Shown here piece by piece: positions 38,079-47,368 of a stretch of 64,000 nucleotides of DNA. Under the pieces are notes generated by a model, which was not told the origin of the DNA, did no database searches, and worked only from the letters and a program-made list of their open reading frames with translations. This DNA comes from Alphaproteobacteria bacterium (lineage in GTDB: Bacteria; Pseudomonadota; Alphaproteobacteria; CACIAM-22H2). Numbering within the stretch: position 1 is the stretch's first letter; each line of letters starts with the position of its first letter. A program made the translations under genes and the position numbers. Location: contig WGNX01000010.1 of NCBI GenBank assembly GCA_016124335.1, positions 1 to 64,000 of the forward strand, read 5' to 3'.

Positions 38079-39091
38079 TTGCCCTTGTCCAGGATATTGC
38101 GCAGGTCCTCGAGGCTGTAGCGCAACGGATTGCTGTCGCTCGAATAGCGGAAGCGTTCCGGCACGCGCCGGCCGCCTGCGGCCATGTAGGGATCGGCATA
38201 GGACGACCAGAACTCGAGATCCGGCTCGATGACGTAGCGATCATCGAGATCAACCGTGTTGCGCGCGTCGTCTTCGGTGATCATCACCTCGTGCAGCTTC
38301 TCGCCGGGCCGGATGCCGACGACGTCGAGCGGAAGATGCGGCGCCATCGCCTTGGCGAGGTCGACGATCGACATGCTGGCGATTTTCGGCACGAAGATCT
38401 CGCCGCCGCGCATCATGCGCAGGGTCGAAACGACGAAGTCGATTCCCTCGTCGAGCGTGATCCAGAACCGGGTCATGCGTGGATCCGTGATCGGCAGCCG
38501 TTTGGCGCCGCCGTCGATCAGCTTCTGGAAGAACGGAACGACGCTCCCGCGCGATCCGATCACGTTCCCGTAGCGGACGACGGCAAAGTTGGTTCGGCCG
38601 GCGCTTAGGTTGTTCGCGGCGACAAAGATCTTGTCGGAAGCGAGCTTCGACGCGCCGTACAGATTGATCGGATTTGCCGCCTTGTCGGTCGACAGCGCCA
38701 CCACGCGCTTGACCCCTTCGGCCAATGCCGCCTGGACGACGTTCTCGGCGCCGTGGACGTTGGTCTGGATGCATTCGAAGGGATTGTATTCGGCCGCCGG
38801 CACCTGCTTGAGCGCCGCCGCGTGCACGACGACGTCGACGCCGTGGAAGGCCATGCGCAGGCGGTCGCGATCCCGCACGTCGCCGAGGAAATAGCGCATG
38901 CACGGGAACCGAGAGGTCGGGAAATCGAGCTGCATTTCCGACTGTTTGAGTTCATCGCGCGAGAAGACGATCAGGCGCCGCGGTCGCCCGATCGAAAGTA
39001 GCCTGCGCATGAAAGCCCGGCCAAATGAGCCTGTCCCTCCCGTCACGAGGATGGAAAGGTCAGCGAGATCGTTCTTGAATTCGGTGGCCAT
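38075..39091 (-). CDS. pseB: UDP-GlcNAc 4,6-dehydratase (inverting) PseB
   Basis: LSILVTGGTGSFGRAFMRRLL...AALKQVPAAEYNPFECIQTNVHGAENVV...STDKAANPINLYGASKLASDK...MTRFWITLDEGIDFV. Confidence 0.95.
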   Translation of the reverse strand: MATEFKNDLADLSILVTGGTGSFGRAFMRRLLSIGRPRRLIVFSRDELKQSEMQLDFPTSRFPCMRYFLGDVRDRDRLRMAFHGVDVVVHAAALKQVPAAEYNPFECIQTNVHGAENVVQAALAEGVKRVVALSTDKAANPINLYGASKLASDKIFVAANNLSAGRTNFAVVRYGNVIGSRGSVVPFFQKLIDGGAKRLPITDPRMTRFWITLDEGIDFVVSTLRMMRGGEIFVPKIASMSIVDLAKAMAPHLPLDVVGIRPGEKLHEVMITEDDARNTVDLDDRYVIEPDLEFWSSYADPYMAAGGRRVPERFRYSSDSNPLRYSLEDLRNILDKGK

Positions 39092-39104
39092 CGACGGGTT
39101 CCAC

Positions 39105-40910
39105 TCAGAGATTGGACTGGGTTTCAAAAAGCTGGCGATAGCGACCATCGCGCGACAGAAGGTCTTCGTGCCGGCCGACATCTGCGACGCGGCCCTTCTC
39201 GATCACGACGATCGTATCGGCACGCCGGATCGTCGAAAGCCGGTGCGCGACGACGACGATCGTCGTACGCCCGTGCAGTTCGGCGAGCGAGCGCTGGATC
39301 GCAGCCTCCGATTCGGCATCGAGAGCGCTTGTCGGCTCGTCGAGAATCAGGATGTCCGGATCCGCAGCGAGCGCCCGCGCCAGCGCCAGACGCTGGCGCT
39401 GGCCGCCCGAAAGGCGCGCGCCGCTTTCCCCGATGCGACTGTCGAGGCCTTCTGCGAGACCGTCGACGAACTCGAGGCAATAAGCCTGCTTGAGCGCCGC
39501 GCGCACGCCCGCGTCATCGAGTGGCGGCACGAGGCCATAGTTCACGTTGGCGCGAATCGTGTCGTCGAACAGGACGGTCTCCTGCGACACGACCTCGATC
39601 CGCCGGCGGTAGGACGGCAGCGCGATGTCCCGGATGTCCCGACCGTCATAGAGGATCCGGCCGATGCTCGGATCATAAAACCGCGCGAGGATGTCCACCA
39701 TCGTCGACTTCCCGGCACCCGAACGCCCGACGAGCGCTAGGAGGGTGCCCCGGCGGATCTCCAGATCGATGCCGAGCAGGGCAGGCACGTCGCCGGCTGC
39801 CGAATGATGCGCGAAATGCACGTTCTCGAACGCAATCGAATGCTTGAGCCGGTGAGCCGCGGCCGTCCCCGAGATCAAAGGCTTCCAAACCCGGGCGCCT
39901 TCCACCAACTGCGTATAGCTATCCACGGCCGCGCGGTTGGTGACAATGGAGATCCAAGAATTGTTGATCTGGTTCACCGCAGGCACCAGCCGCAGGCCGG
40001 CAAAGGCGACGAGCCCGAGTTCGGCGAGACTCAAGCCGAGATAGATTTTCGCAAGGCAAACGACGGTCAGTACAGAAATGAGGACGACGGGCTGGACCGT
40101 GGCACCAAGCCGCGCGTTGAGCCTTCCCATCGCGAGAAAATTCTCTGCCAACCGCAACGATAGGCCGTTTAGCTCGCGGATGGCCTCGGTCTCGCCTGTA
40201 CGCAATTTGACGATCCGGATCGCCTGCAACGTCGAAAGGAGGCGGACGGAGATCGCATTGCTGGCGCTTGTCGCCTCACGACCGACCTTCGATCCGCGCG
40301 CGACGATGGGACGGAAAGCCATGAACCCGAGAATCGTTAGCGGCACGCCGATGATCGCGACTTGGGGGGCAACCGACAGGATAAAGGCGGCATAGAGCAT
40401 CGCCTGAACAGAGCCCGCGCACAGATAAGCGAGCGACGACACGACGATGCCGATCCTTTTCGTCTCGCCGAACAGGGCGTTGTAGATCACGGCCCGCTGG
40501 CGGTTGAGATGGAACGGCATCTCGGCCGTGACGAACGCTGACACCCCTTCCCCCCGCAGCTTCACCTGCACATCTGACGACAGCTGTTGGGCCCGTAGAA
40601 TGACGAAATATTCCACAAGGGCGCGCAGAACGATCATGCCGATCAGGACGAGCAGGAGACTGACGAGACCGACCGGAAGACCTGCCCGTTCCAGACCCTG
40701 GATGAGCGTGCCAACCCGGCTGCCGGACCCGGTGACGGCCGCCTCACCGCCTTCGAGGTACAGCAAGACGGGATAGACGGATCCAACCGTTGCAAGCTCA
40801 CAAAAGGGGAGCGCCAAAAGGATGGCGCCGGTCGGCAGCCAATGACGCCAGCCGAGCCCGAGGCGCGACGTGCTCCGGATCGCCGAAGCGACGCCCAGCA
40901 GCGGGCTCAT
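39105..40910 (-). CDS. ABC transporter, fused permease/ATPase (MsbA/PglK-like)
   Basis: LLALVGRSGAGKSTMVDIL (Walker A), RLSGGQRQRLALARAL, ILILDEPTSALD; N-terminal TM domain. Confidence 0.92.
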   Translation of the reverse strand: MSPLLGVASAIRSTSRLGLGWRHWLPTGAILLALPFCELATVGSVYPVLLYLEGGEAAVTGSGSRVGTLIQGLERAGLPVGLVSLLLVLIGMIVLRALVEYFVILRAQQLSSDVQVKLRGEGVSAFVTAEMPFHLNRQRAVIYNALFGETKRIGIVVSSLAYLCAGSVQAMLYAAFILSVAPQVAIIGVPLTILGFMAFRPIVARGSKVGREATSASNAISVRLLSTLQAIRIVKLRTGETEAIRELNGLSLRLAENFLAMGRLNARLGATVQPVVLISVLTVVCLAKIYLGLSLAELGLVAFAGLRLVPAVNQINNSWISIVTNRAAVDSYTQLVEGARVWKPLISGTAAAHRLKHSIAFENVHFAHHSAAGDVPALLGIDLEIRRGTLLALVGRSGAGKSTMVDILARFYDPSIGRILYDGRDIRDIALPSYRRRIEVVSQETVLFDDTIRANVNYGLVPPLDDAGVRAALKQAYCLEFVDGLAEGLDSRIGESGARLSGGQRQRLALARALAADPDILILDEPTSALDAESEAAIQRSLAELHGRTTIVVVAHRLSTIRRADTIVVIEKGRVADVGRHEDLLSRDGRYRQLFETQSNL

Positions 40911-42274
40911 GCGCGCGCCTCGCCGAGTGCGGCGACATAGTCGGCGAGCCGTCGGGCATAGGGGGCTTCGAACCGCGTGACGAAACGTTCGCAGGCCCGC
41001 ACCAGCGCCGCACGCGTCACCGGATCGCGCGCGCGCGCGATTGCGTCGGCCACACCCGCGACGAGCATGGTCCGGCCCCGCGTCACCGGAAACGCCGGCT
41101 CCTCGAAGAATTCCTTGAAATGGGCAAGCTCGGAATTGATCGTCATGAACCAGTTTTCCACATCCGAATCGTCAACGAAACAGAGCGGCTGCTTGGCATT
41201 GAGAGCCGCTTCGAGAAGAATCGTGGACAGCGGCGACACGACAACATCAACATTCGCCAGAACGTCGCGCGTGTTCTCGTAGGCCGGTGTCGTGATCGCC
41301 CGTTCACCGCCGCCCGCCTGGCGGACGTAGTCCGCCATCGTGCTTTCGAAGGCGACGTGACGCCAAGGCCGCGTGGCGATCCGCTTGCCATCCCGGCCGC
41401 AATTGCCCCAGGGATGCGGGCGATAGACGATCGAAGCGCCGGCAAGCCGGCCGTCTTCGATCGCCGATTCCAGCGCATCGAGATCGGCATATTCGTCGGT
41501 GCCTTTGCTCGATCCGGCATAGAGCACGACCGTGCGCGCAGGATCGATTCCATGACGCGCGCAGAACGCCGCGCGGTCGAGTGACGGCGGCGTGCGGTAG
41601 ATGTCGAACTGGGCAGCGCCGAACGGCACGACGGATTCGGGCGGCAGCCCGGCGAAGCGGATCGCGTGTGCACGTGTCTGCTCGCCCCAGACGAGCAGAC
41701 GATCCGGATGCCCGACCATCGCGCGCTTCGTCGACGGATTGTCCCACGAGTTCATGATCGCCAAGAGCGGCACGCGGCGGCGGCGTGTAGCCTCGACAAG
41801 ATCGTTGAGATACGGTCCGGCCATCACGGTCGGATGCAGGATCGCATCCGGCCGCTCGGCGTCAAGCAGCGCGTCGAGCGGCGCGTTTTCGAGGCGCGCG
41901 GCCCGCGCCAACAGAATCCGCCGGTAGACCGACCAGACACCCGGGAGTCCGAAAAGGCGGTAGATCCGCGCGGTCCACGTGCCGATGGCCTTCTCATGGT
42001 GACGGGCGAGCGCACGCGCCTGCTCGCCCTTGCCGCCACGCAAGTTCTCGATCTGGAACATCCGCTGCCAGATCACGGAGCGTTCGACCATTTCCGGCAG
42101 CCGGAGCAGCTTGTCCGGCGCGATCGCCGAGAAGTCGGCGTCCTTGATACGCTTGTGACCCGGCGGCAGCGTGACATATCGCACGTTATGGCGCGCCTCG
42201 AGTTCCGAGAACGCGCCCGACGACACGAAATGCCGGACCATAATCGGATGGTCTAGAAAGATCAGGATCTTCAC
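40907..42274 (-). CDS. Capsule/CDP-glycerol-glycerophosphotransferase-like GT-B protein
   Basis: VKILIFLDHPIMVRHFVSSGAFSEL...RPHPWGNC...VVSPLSTILLEAALNAKQPLCF; GTG start in GTGA overlap. Confidence 0.6.
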   Translation of the reverse strand: MKILIFLDHPIMVRHFVSSGAFSELEARHNVRYVTLPPGHKRIKDADFSAIAPDKLLRLPEMVERSVIWQRMFQIENLRGGKGEQARALARHHEKAIGTWTARIYRLFGLPGVWSVYRRILLARAARLENAPLDALLDAERPDAILHPTVMAGPYLNDLVEATRRRRVPLLAIMNSWDNPSTKRAMVGHPDRLLVWGEQTRAHAIRFAGLPPESVVPFGAAQFDIYRTPPSLDRAAFCARHGIDPARTVVLYAGSSKGTDEYADLDALESAIEDGRLAGASIVYRPHPWGNCGRDGKRIATRPWRHVAFESTMADYVRQAGGGERAITTPAYENTRDVLANVDVVVSPLSTILLEAALNAKQPLCFVDDSDVENWFMTINSELAHFKEFFEEPAFPVTRGRTMLVAGVADAIARARDPVTRAALVRACERFVTRFEAPYARRLADYVAALGEARA

Positions 42275-42990
42275 GCCGGCGTCCCGCTCCGGGCGGACAT
42301 CGCACGCTCGACGGCGGCGAAATCCTCTTCGGTATCGATGCTGATCGCCGGCCCTTCGGTCACGACCGCGCCGTTGCGCGCGCCCATGATGGTGCCGCGC
42401 CCGAGCAGGCAGTCGCGCGAGAATGCATAGGAAAGGCCCGTCCGGTAGTAGACGGGCACAAGCTGCTGGCGCGCGACAATCTTTCCGCCATCGGGATCGT
42501 AATAGGAAAGCGACCCGCCCTCGCCGACGACCAGCGCCTTGCGTGGATGATATTTGAGATCGGCCGGCGACACCGTCCACACGGCGTCGAGCTTTTCGTC
42601 CACGAGCTTGACGTAGGTTGCGCGGACCTGCTCCGCTGTGCGCAGAGGCGAAGTGGGCTGGAGCATCAGCACGACGTCGTAAGTCGTGGCGTCGATGCGC
42701 TCCATCTCGCGCAGCGCATGGCACAGCACGTCGATGTCGCCGATCCGGTCGCCCGCCAGTGATTCCGGCCGCCGGAACGGCGCCGCAAGGCCCGACTCTT
42801 CTGCCACTTGCGCGATCTCGTCATGATCGGTCGATACGACGGCCCGGTCGATTTCCGGCAATGTGCGGACCAGATGTCCGACACGCGCGACGATCGGTAC
42901 GCCCATCACCGGACGCAGGTTCTTGAGCTTGACGCCCTTGCTGCCGCCGCGCGCGGGGCAGACAGCAAGGATTCGTGCGCTGGCGTACAT
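42271..42990 (-). CDS. neuA: Acylneuraminate cytidylyltransferase (NeuA-like)
   Basis: ILAVCPARGGSKGVKLKNLRPVMGVPIVA...VVLMLQPTSPLRTAEQVRA. Confidence 0.9.
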   Translation of the reverse strand: MYASARILAVCPARGGSKGVKLKNLRPVMGVPIVARVGHLVRTLPEIDRAVVSTDHDEIAQVAEESGLAAPFRRPESLAGDRIGDIDVLCHALREMERIDATTYDVVLMLQPTSPLRTAEQVRATYVKLVDEKLDAVWTVSPADLKYHPRKALVVGEGGSLSYYDPDGGKIVARQQLVPVYYRTGLSYAFSRDCLLGRGTIMGARNGAVVTEGPAISIDTEEDFAAVERAMSARSGTPA

Positions 42991-43003
42991 GACGCTCCGG
43001 AAC

Positions 43004-43759
43004 CTATCGGGATTTGCCGATGCGGAAATCGTGACCGCCGACGCCGTAGTAGCTGCCGGGCACGGTACCGCGTTCGGCAATGAATGCCGCGCGGTCGCGC
43101 GCGAGCGCACGGCTCTGCAGACGAAGCGCCGCCGAGGTGCGAATGTCGATGAAGCCGGACATCGCCATCCAGCTTTCGATCGCCTTGCGCGACGGAAGAT
43201 GGGTCACGTTCGAGCTTATGTGATACTTGCGCTTCACGGCGCCCTGCGGCGACGGATACCAGATCTCGACACAATTCTCGTTGGCGAGGAAGCGCCGGCG
43301 GGCGGTCGCGCTTTCGAGAACGAGCAACCCGCCCGGCCGCGTCAAGTCAAACAGGCGCGCGACCATCCGGAGTTGCTCGGGATTGTGGTAGAGCACGCCC
43401 GTGCACCAGACGAGATCGAACGGTTCGAGATCGTCGACCCACGGCTCGTACATGAGATTGCCGTAGCGGATCTCAAGACCGGGTCGCGCAAGCTTCGGGA
43501 GCCAAACGTCGTTCTCGGCCCGCTTGTCTTCGAGATCGACGAGCAGCATCTGCTCGGGCGCAAGTGTCAGGAGACGCGCAGTGTCGAGCCCGTCCTTCGG
43601 GCCGATCTCGAGTATGCGCAAGGGCCGCTTGCCAGCCAGACGCGCCACAAGTTCGTCGAAGAGATGGCCGCGATAGTCTTTTGCCGGTGCACCGAACAGG
43701 CGGCGCGCGACGTTCTTGACGGATTCTGGCGTGTGCGCGCGAAGGAGGCGGGCGATCAT
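43004..43759 (-). CDS. SAM-dependent methyltransferase
   Basis: RILEIGPKDGLDTARLLTLAPEQMLLVDLEDKR...FDLVWCTGVLYHNPEQLRM. Confidence 0.8.
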   Translation of the reverse strand: MIARLLRAHTPESVKNVARRLFGAPAKDYRGHLFDELVARLAGKRPLRILEIGPKDGLDTARLLTLAPEQMLLVDLEDKRAENDVWLPKLARPGLEIRYGNLMYEPWVDDLEPFDLVWCTGVLYHNPEQLRMVARLFDLTRPGGLLVLESATARRRFLANENCVEIWYPSPQGAVKRKYHISSNVTHLPSRKAIESWMAMSGFIDIRTSAALRLQSRALARDRAAFIAERGTVPGSYYGVGGHDFRIGKSR

Positions 43760-43771
43760 TGACGCTGCTAT

Positions 43772-44386
43772 CTAGGCCTGCGGGGAAAGACGGGATTCGA
43801 GCCACGCGACGGCTTCGGCCGGGCTGCGGCGGAAGAGCGCATTCGCGCTGTCATCGACGGGAATATGGCGGCAGCCAAGGGCGGCAGCGGATTGCGCATC
43901 GTCCGCACCATCGCCGATGACGATCGCATCACGCGTGCCTTCGGCCGCCAGGATGCGCTCCAGATTGGCGATCTTCACGCCGAAGCCGCCAAACTGTCCA
44001 GCGAGCAGCGGAGCAAGCCCCGACTGCACGAGAATGGCCGACAGTGCGTCCGGCGGCGTGGCCGAACTGACATAGAGGCGATGGCCGCGCGCACCCAGCA
44101 GGTGCAGGAACGACCGCGCCCAACCGTCTTCCAAGCGCCCGACGATCCCGGTCCGCGTCACGGTCTCGTAGCGATCGAGAAGCGTTGCCGCCATCTCCGG
44201 CCTGCCGATGGCTTCGGCGAGAGCGGCGAACAGCCATGCGCGGTCACCCTTCACAGGCGGCTTCAGCAGCCGGTCAAGATGCACGGAGGCATCCGGCAGC
44301 CCGTCGGCGACTATACGGAAAGCCTCGCGCTTGAGTGCATTCGAATCGACGAGCGTGCCGTCGAAATCGAAAACCAGAAGCGCCAA
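43772..44386 (-). CDS. HAD-family phosphatase
   Basis: LLVFDFDGTLVDSNALKREAF...YVSSATPPDALSAIL...AIVIGDGADDAQSAAALG. Confidence 0.9.
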   Translation of the reverse strand: MALLVFDFDGTLVDSNALKREAFRIVADGLPDASVHLDRLLKPPVKGDRAWLFAALAEAIGRPEMAATLLDRYETVTRTGIVGRLEDGWARSFLHLLGARGHRLYVSSATPPDALSAILVQSGLAPLLAGQFGGFGVKIANLERILAAEGTRDAIVIGDGADDAQSAAALGCRHIPVDDSANALFRRSPAEAVAWLESRLSPQA

Positions 44387-44398
44387 GGCGACCCTATC

Positions 44399-45937
44399 TC
44401 AGATCTGGTAGCGGCCCCAGTGATCGACCACCGTCTTGCGCTGCTCGCGCGTCAACGACTGGATGTTCGGGTCCTGGTAGACGGAGTCGTTGTTGTAATG
44501 CGTCGTCGACAGTTCCTCGACGACGGCACCCGCCTCGCTCCAGAAACGGTGCCAAACGCCCGGCAGCACAAGCTGCGTTTCGCCCGGCCCGAGATTACGC
44601 ACCCGGCCGTCGACTTCGACCGTCAGCTCGCCCGAAAGGACCTGGAAAGTCTCTTCCTTACGCTTGTGGAAATGCAGCGGATGGCGTTGGCCGGGCAGCT
44701 GCACGAGCAGCTTCTTGCAGTATTCGCGGTTGACGCAGGTGATCAGCGTCGTGCCGATCTCGCGGAACCGTTCCATTCCGAAGTGATGCGAGAACTCGAC
44801 CTGGAAACCGGTGTCGAGCACGACATGAGATTCGGCGAGCATCGCCTTGACGTCGTGGATGGCGCGCTTGAGTACCAGCGCACCCGGATCGCTCGGCAGC
44901 TTGAGCCCCGCGAGTTGCAGCGGCGCATCGGGCGCTAGTGCGGCAATCGAAACCGTCCCTTCGCGCCAGTGGCCGCTGTCGAGCTGGCCTTCGGCGCACG
45001 GCATCGCGAAATAGACCATCTCGCGCGTGACCGGCGTGCCAGCCTTGATCGGCGTACGGGCAAAAACGCCGCGACGCAGCGACAGGATCGAGTCCGCCTC
45101 GACTTTCGCCGCCGGCGGGCGCTCTAACGCGCCGCACATCGCCTTGGCCTTGCCATAGGCGACGATCCACTTGTCGACCTGGGCCGGCGTCGAGGAATAG
45201 GCGTTGAGCTTGATCTTGTCGGTCGTCACACCAACATGGCGTTCGTACATGCGGGCACCCTTGGCCACAGCGATCGCCACGGGCATCGTGTCGTCCGGGT
45301 CTTCGTGCGTCGACCAGCCGATTGTCACGCCCGGGAAGCGGCGGCGCAGCGCATCGACCTGGTTGAGCTGCATGTCGGCGTCGGGCGTGGGGTAGATCGA
45401 AACGCAGTGCATTAGCGCGAAGCGCACGGCGCGGTGCGAGAAGAAACTGACCAGATTGTCTATGTCGGCGATCGTCAGGCCTCCGGTCGAAGCGATGATC
45501 GGCAGGCCCGCCGCCGCGGCGTGCTCGAGCAGCGGCCAGTCGGCAGCCGAGCAGCTCGCGATCTTGAGCACATCGAAGCGCATCTCGCGAATGAGGTCGA
45601 CCGACGCTTCGTCGAACGGCGTGCAGATCGAAACGAGGCCCTGCGCGCGGACTTCGTCGAGCAGCGCCTGGAAACTCTGGCGGTCGAGGCGGGTCGAGAG
45701 GAACCGGCCGACATGTTTGTTGTCGGAAGTCTTGCGATGCGCGGGATGGATGAAGCTGTCGAGTTCGCGGAACTGGAACTTGATCCCGGCGCGCACGCCG
45801 TGCCGGCGCACCACTTCTGCGCATTCGCGCACAATGCGCTTGCCGTGTGCCACGTCGCCCTGGTGGTTGTTGGCGAGGTCGAGGACAAACAGGTCCTCGA
45901 AGCTGAACTGGGCATCCATCTGGATCGTATCAGGCAT
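44399..45937 (-). CDS. neuB: NeuB-family nonulosonate synthase with SAF domain and C-terminal cupin
   Basis: LFVLDLANNHQGDVAHGKRIV...CTPFDEASVDLIREMRFDVLKIASCSAADWPLL...SLRRGVFARTPIKAGTPVT; C-term HPLHFHKRKEETFQVLSGELTVEVDG cupin. Confidence 0.88.
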   Translation of the reverse strand: MPDTIQMDAQFSFEDLFVLDLANNHQGDVAHGKRIVRECAEVVRRHGVRAGIKFQFRELDSFIHPAHRKTSDNKHVGRFLSTRLDRQSFQALLDEVRAQGLVSICTPFDEASVDLIREMRFDVLKIASCSAADWPLLEHAAAAGLPIIASTGGLTIADIDNLVSFFSHRAVRFALMHCVSIYPTPDADMQLNQVDALRRRFPGVTIGWSTHEDPDDTMPVAIAVAKGARMYERHVGVTTDKIKLNAYSSTPAQVDKWIVAYGKAKAMCGALERPPAAKVEADSILSLRRGVFARTPIKAGTPVTREMVYFAMPCAEGQLDSGHWREGTVSIAALAPDAPLQLAGLKLPSDPGALVLKRAIHDVKAMLAESHVVLDTGFQVEFSHHFGMERFREIGTTLITCVNREYCKKLLVQLPGQRHPLHFHKRKEETFQVLSGELTVEVDGRVRNLGPGETQLVLPGVWHRFWSEAGAVVEELSTTHYNNDSVYQDPNIQSLTREQRKTVVDHWGRYQI

Positions 45938-45965
45938 TTTCTGGGGCTCGCGTATCGGGGAAGGG

Positions 45966-47060
45966 TCAGCTCTGGAGGGCATCGAGGTCCGGCGGGCGGG
46001 AATGGTCGAGACGCACGCGGCGGCCTGTGCGGGCCGATTCGTGCGCGGCGGCGATCACCAGCATCGTCTCGATGCCGCGCGCGAGCGCGAGCGGCGAGGC
46101 ATCGGGTGACCCCGACGCGAGAGCGGCTTCGATGTGCTGGAGTTCGCGGATGAAATCGTCGGGGCGGGTCTTGGCCACCTCCTCGAAGCCTTCACGGCCC
46201 GGGTTCGTCCACCAGCGTACCGCGTCGAAGCCGGGACGCACGCCGCATGTCCATTCGATCGACCCGGTGGAACCCTGCACGCGGGCCCATTTGCGGTGCG
46301 GCACCGTCACGACATCCTGCACGACGCGGCCGGCAATGCCGCCTTCGGTGCGCAGGTTGAGAAGCGCGATCCGGTCATAGTCAACTTTGCCGTCGCTCAC
46401 GTAATCGAGCGTCGCCTGCACTTCGGCCACTCGGCCTGTGCCGGCCTCGTGCGCGAGGAACTGCCAGAAGTTGATCGCGTGCGAATGCTCGCCAGTGGCG
46501 CCGCCGCCGCGCCTCCAGAAGCCGAGATAACTGTCGTGCGGACCCGCGAGCCAAGGATGGGCGGCGAAGATGCCGCCCCAGTGCTCGCGGAACTCGACAT
46601 CGATCGTCTGCACTTTGCCGATGTCGCCTGTCTTCAGGCGCTTCTGCGCGAGTTCGGCCGCGAGGCCGACGACATGGTCGTAGCCGACGAACACGGCCGT
46701 GCCCTGCGCCTTCGCTTTGGCTACCAGCTGGGCGAGGCCCGCGAGATCAGGCATGCAGAGCGGTTTCTCGATCTGCAGGGCGCGCGGCTTCTCGTCGAGA
46801 GCGGCGAGCGCAAGCGCCAGATGATGGTCGGGCGGCGTGCCCACGCAGATCAGGTCGTATCCGGACTTGGGCGCCTTGGCGGATTCGTGCAGACCGATCT
46901 CCGCATCCCACTTGCCATAGCGGCCAGGGTAAAGGCTCGTGCGCGTACGCTCGAGCGCCGCCGAGTCGACGTCGCAGATGTCGACCTGCCAGCCGAGACG
47001 GCGCGAGGCATTGGCAAGGTGGTTGCCGATCGAGCCGGCGCCGTGGATCTTTACGCGCAT
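45966..47060 (-). CDS. Gfo/Idh/MocA-family oxidoreductase
   Basis: MRVKIHGAGSIGNHLANASRRLGWQVDICDVDSAAL...RALQIEKPLCMPDLAGLAQLV. Confidence 0.87.
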   Translation of the reverse strand: MRVKIHGAGSIGNHLANASRRLGWQVDICDVDSAALERTRTSLYPGRYGKWDAEIGLHESAKAPKSGYDLICVGTPPDHHLALALAALDEKPRALQIEKPLCMPDLAGLAQLVAKAKAQGTAVFVGYDHVVGLAAELAQKRLKTGDIGKVQTIDVEFREHWGGIFAAHPWLAGPHDSYLGFWRRGGGATGEHSHAINFWQFLAHEAGTGRVAEVQATLDYVSDGKVDYDRIALLNLRTEGGIAGRVVQDVVTVPHRKWARVQGSTGSIEWTCGVRPGFDAVRWWTNPGREGFEEVAKTRPDDFIRELQHIEAALASGSPDASPLALARGIETMLVIAAAHESARTGRRVRLDHSRPPDLDALQS

Positions 47061-47115
47061 CGTGGGGTGTCCATGCAAACTGGGAATGGAGGCGTTCGGT
47101 CGTCGTTTCGAACCA

Positions 47116-47126
47116 ATGCTACCGCA
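47116..47126 (-). promoter_or_regulatory. ops/JUMPstart-like element in leader of the long minus-strand operon
   Basis: Minus strand GTGCGGTAGCATTGG; TGCGGTAGCAT vs GGCGGTAGNNT: one mismatch at fixed positions; 56 nt upstream of first CDS, on the transcribed strand. Confidence 0.4.
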
Positions 47127-47195
47127 CAGCGGGTGACCCGAAGGCCGCCCATGATCCCTGCCAGAGCCTTGCGAATCGGAGGCACAGGGATGTTT

Positions 47196-47210
47196 GTTCA
47201 CGTCGTGAAC
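47196..47210. promoter_or_regulatory. Perfect palindromic operator candidate GTTCACGTCGTGAAC
   Basis: Direct reading; recurs with 13/15 identity at 54439-54453. Confidence 0.7.
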
Positions 47211-47236
47211 ATAGTGCCGTCCCCTATACCGGTCAA
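47208..47236 (-). promoter_or_regulatory. Sigma70-like promoter for the minus-strand operon
   Basis: Minus strand -35 TTGACC (47231-47236), 17-bp spacer, -10 TATGTT (47208-47213); -10 overlaps the palindrome. Confidence 0.5.
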
Positions 47237-47368
47237 GCGACGCTTCCGAAGCCCAAGTCGGGTCACGGTCAAAAACCAAACCATTGTAATTGGACAATAA
47301 TTCGGCAATTCTGAGACCCTAGGGCGGTTGGCTATTGAACGGCATCTACCGGCCGACGAGGACCTAAG

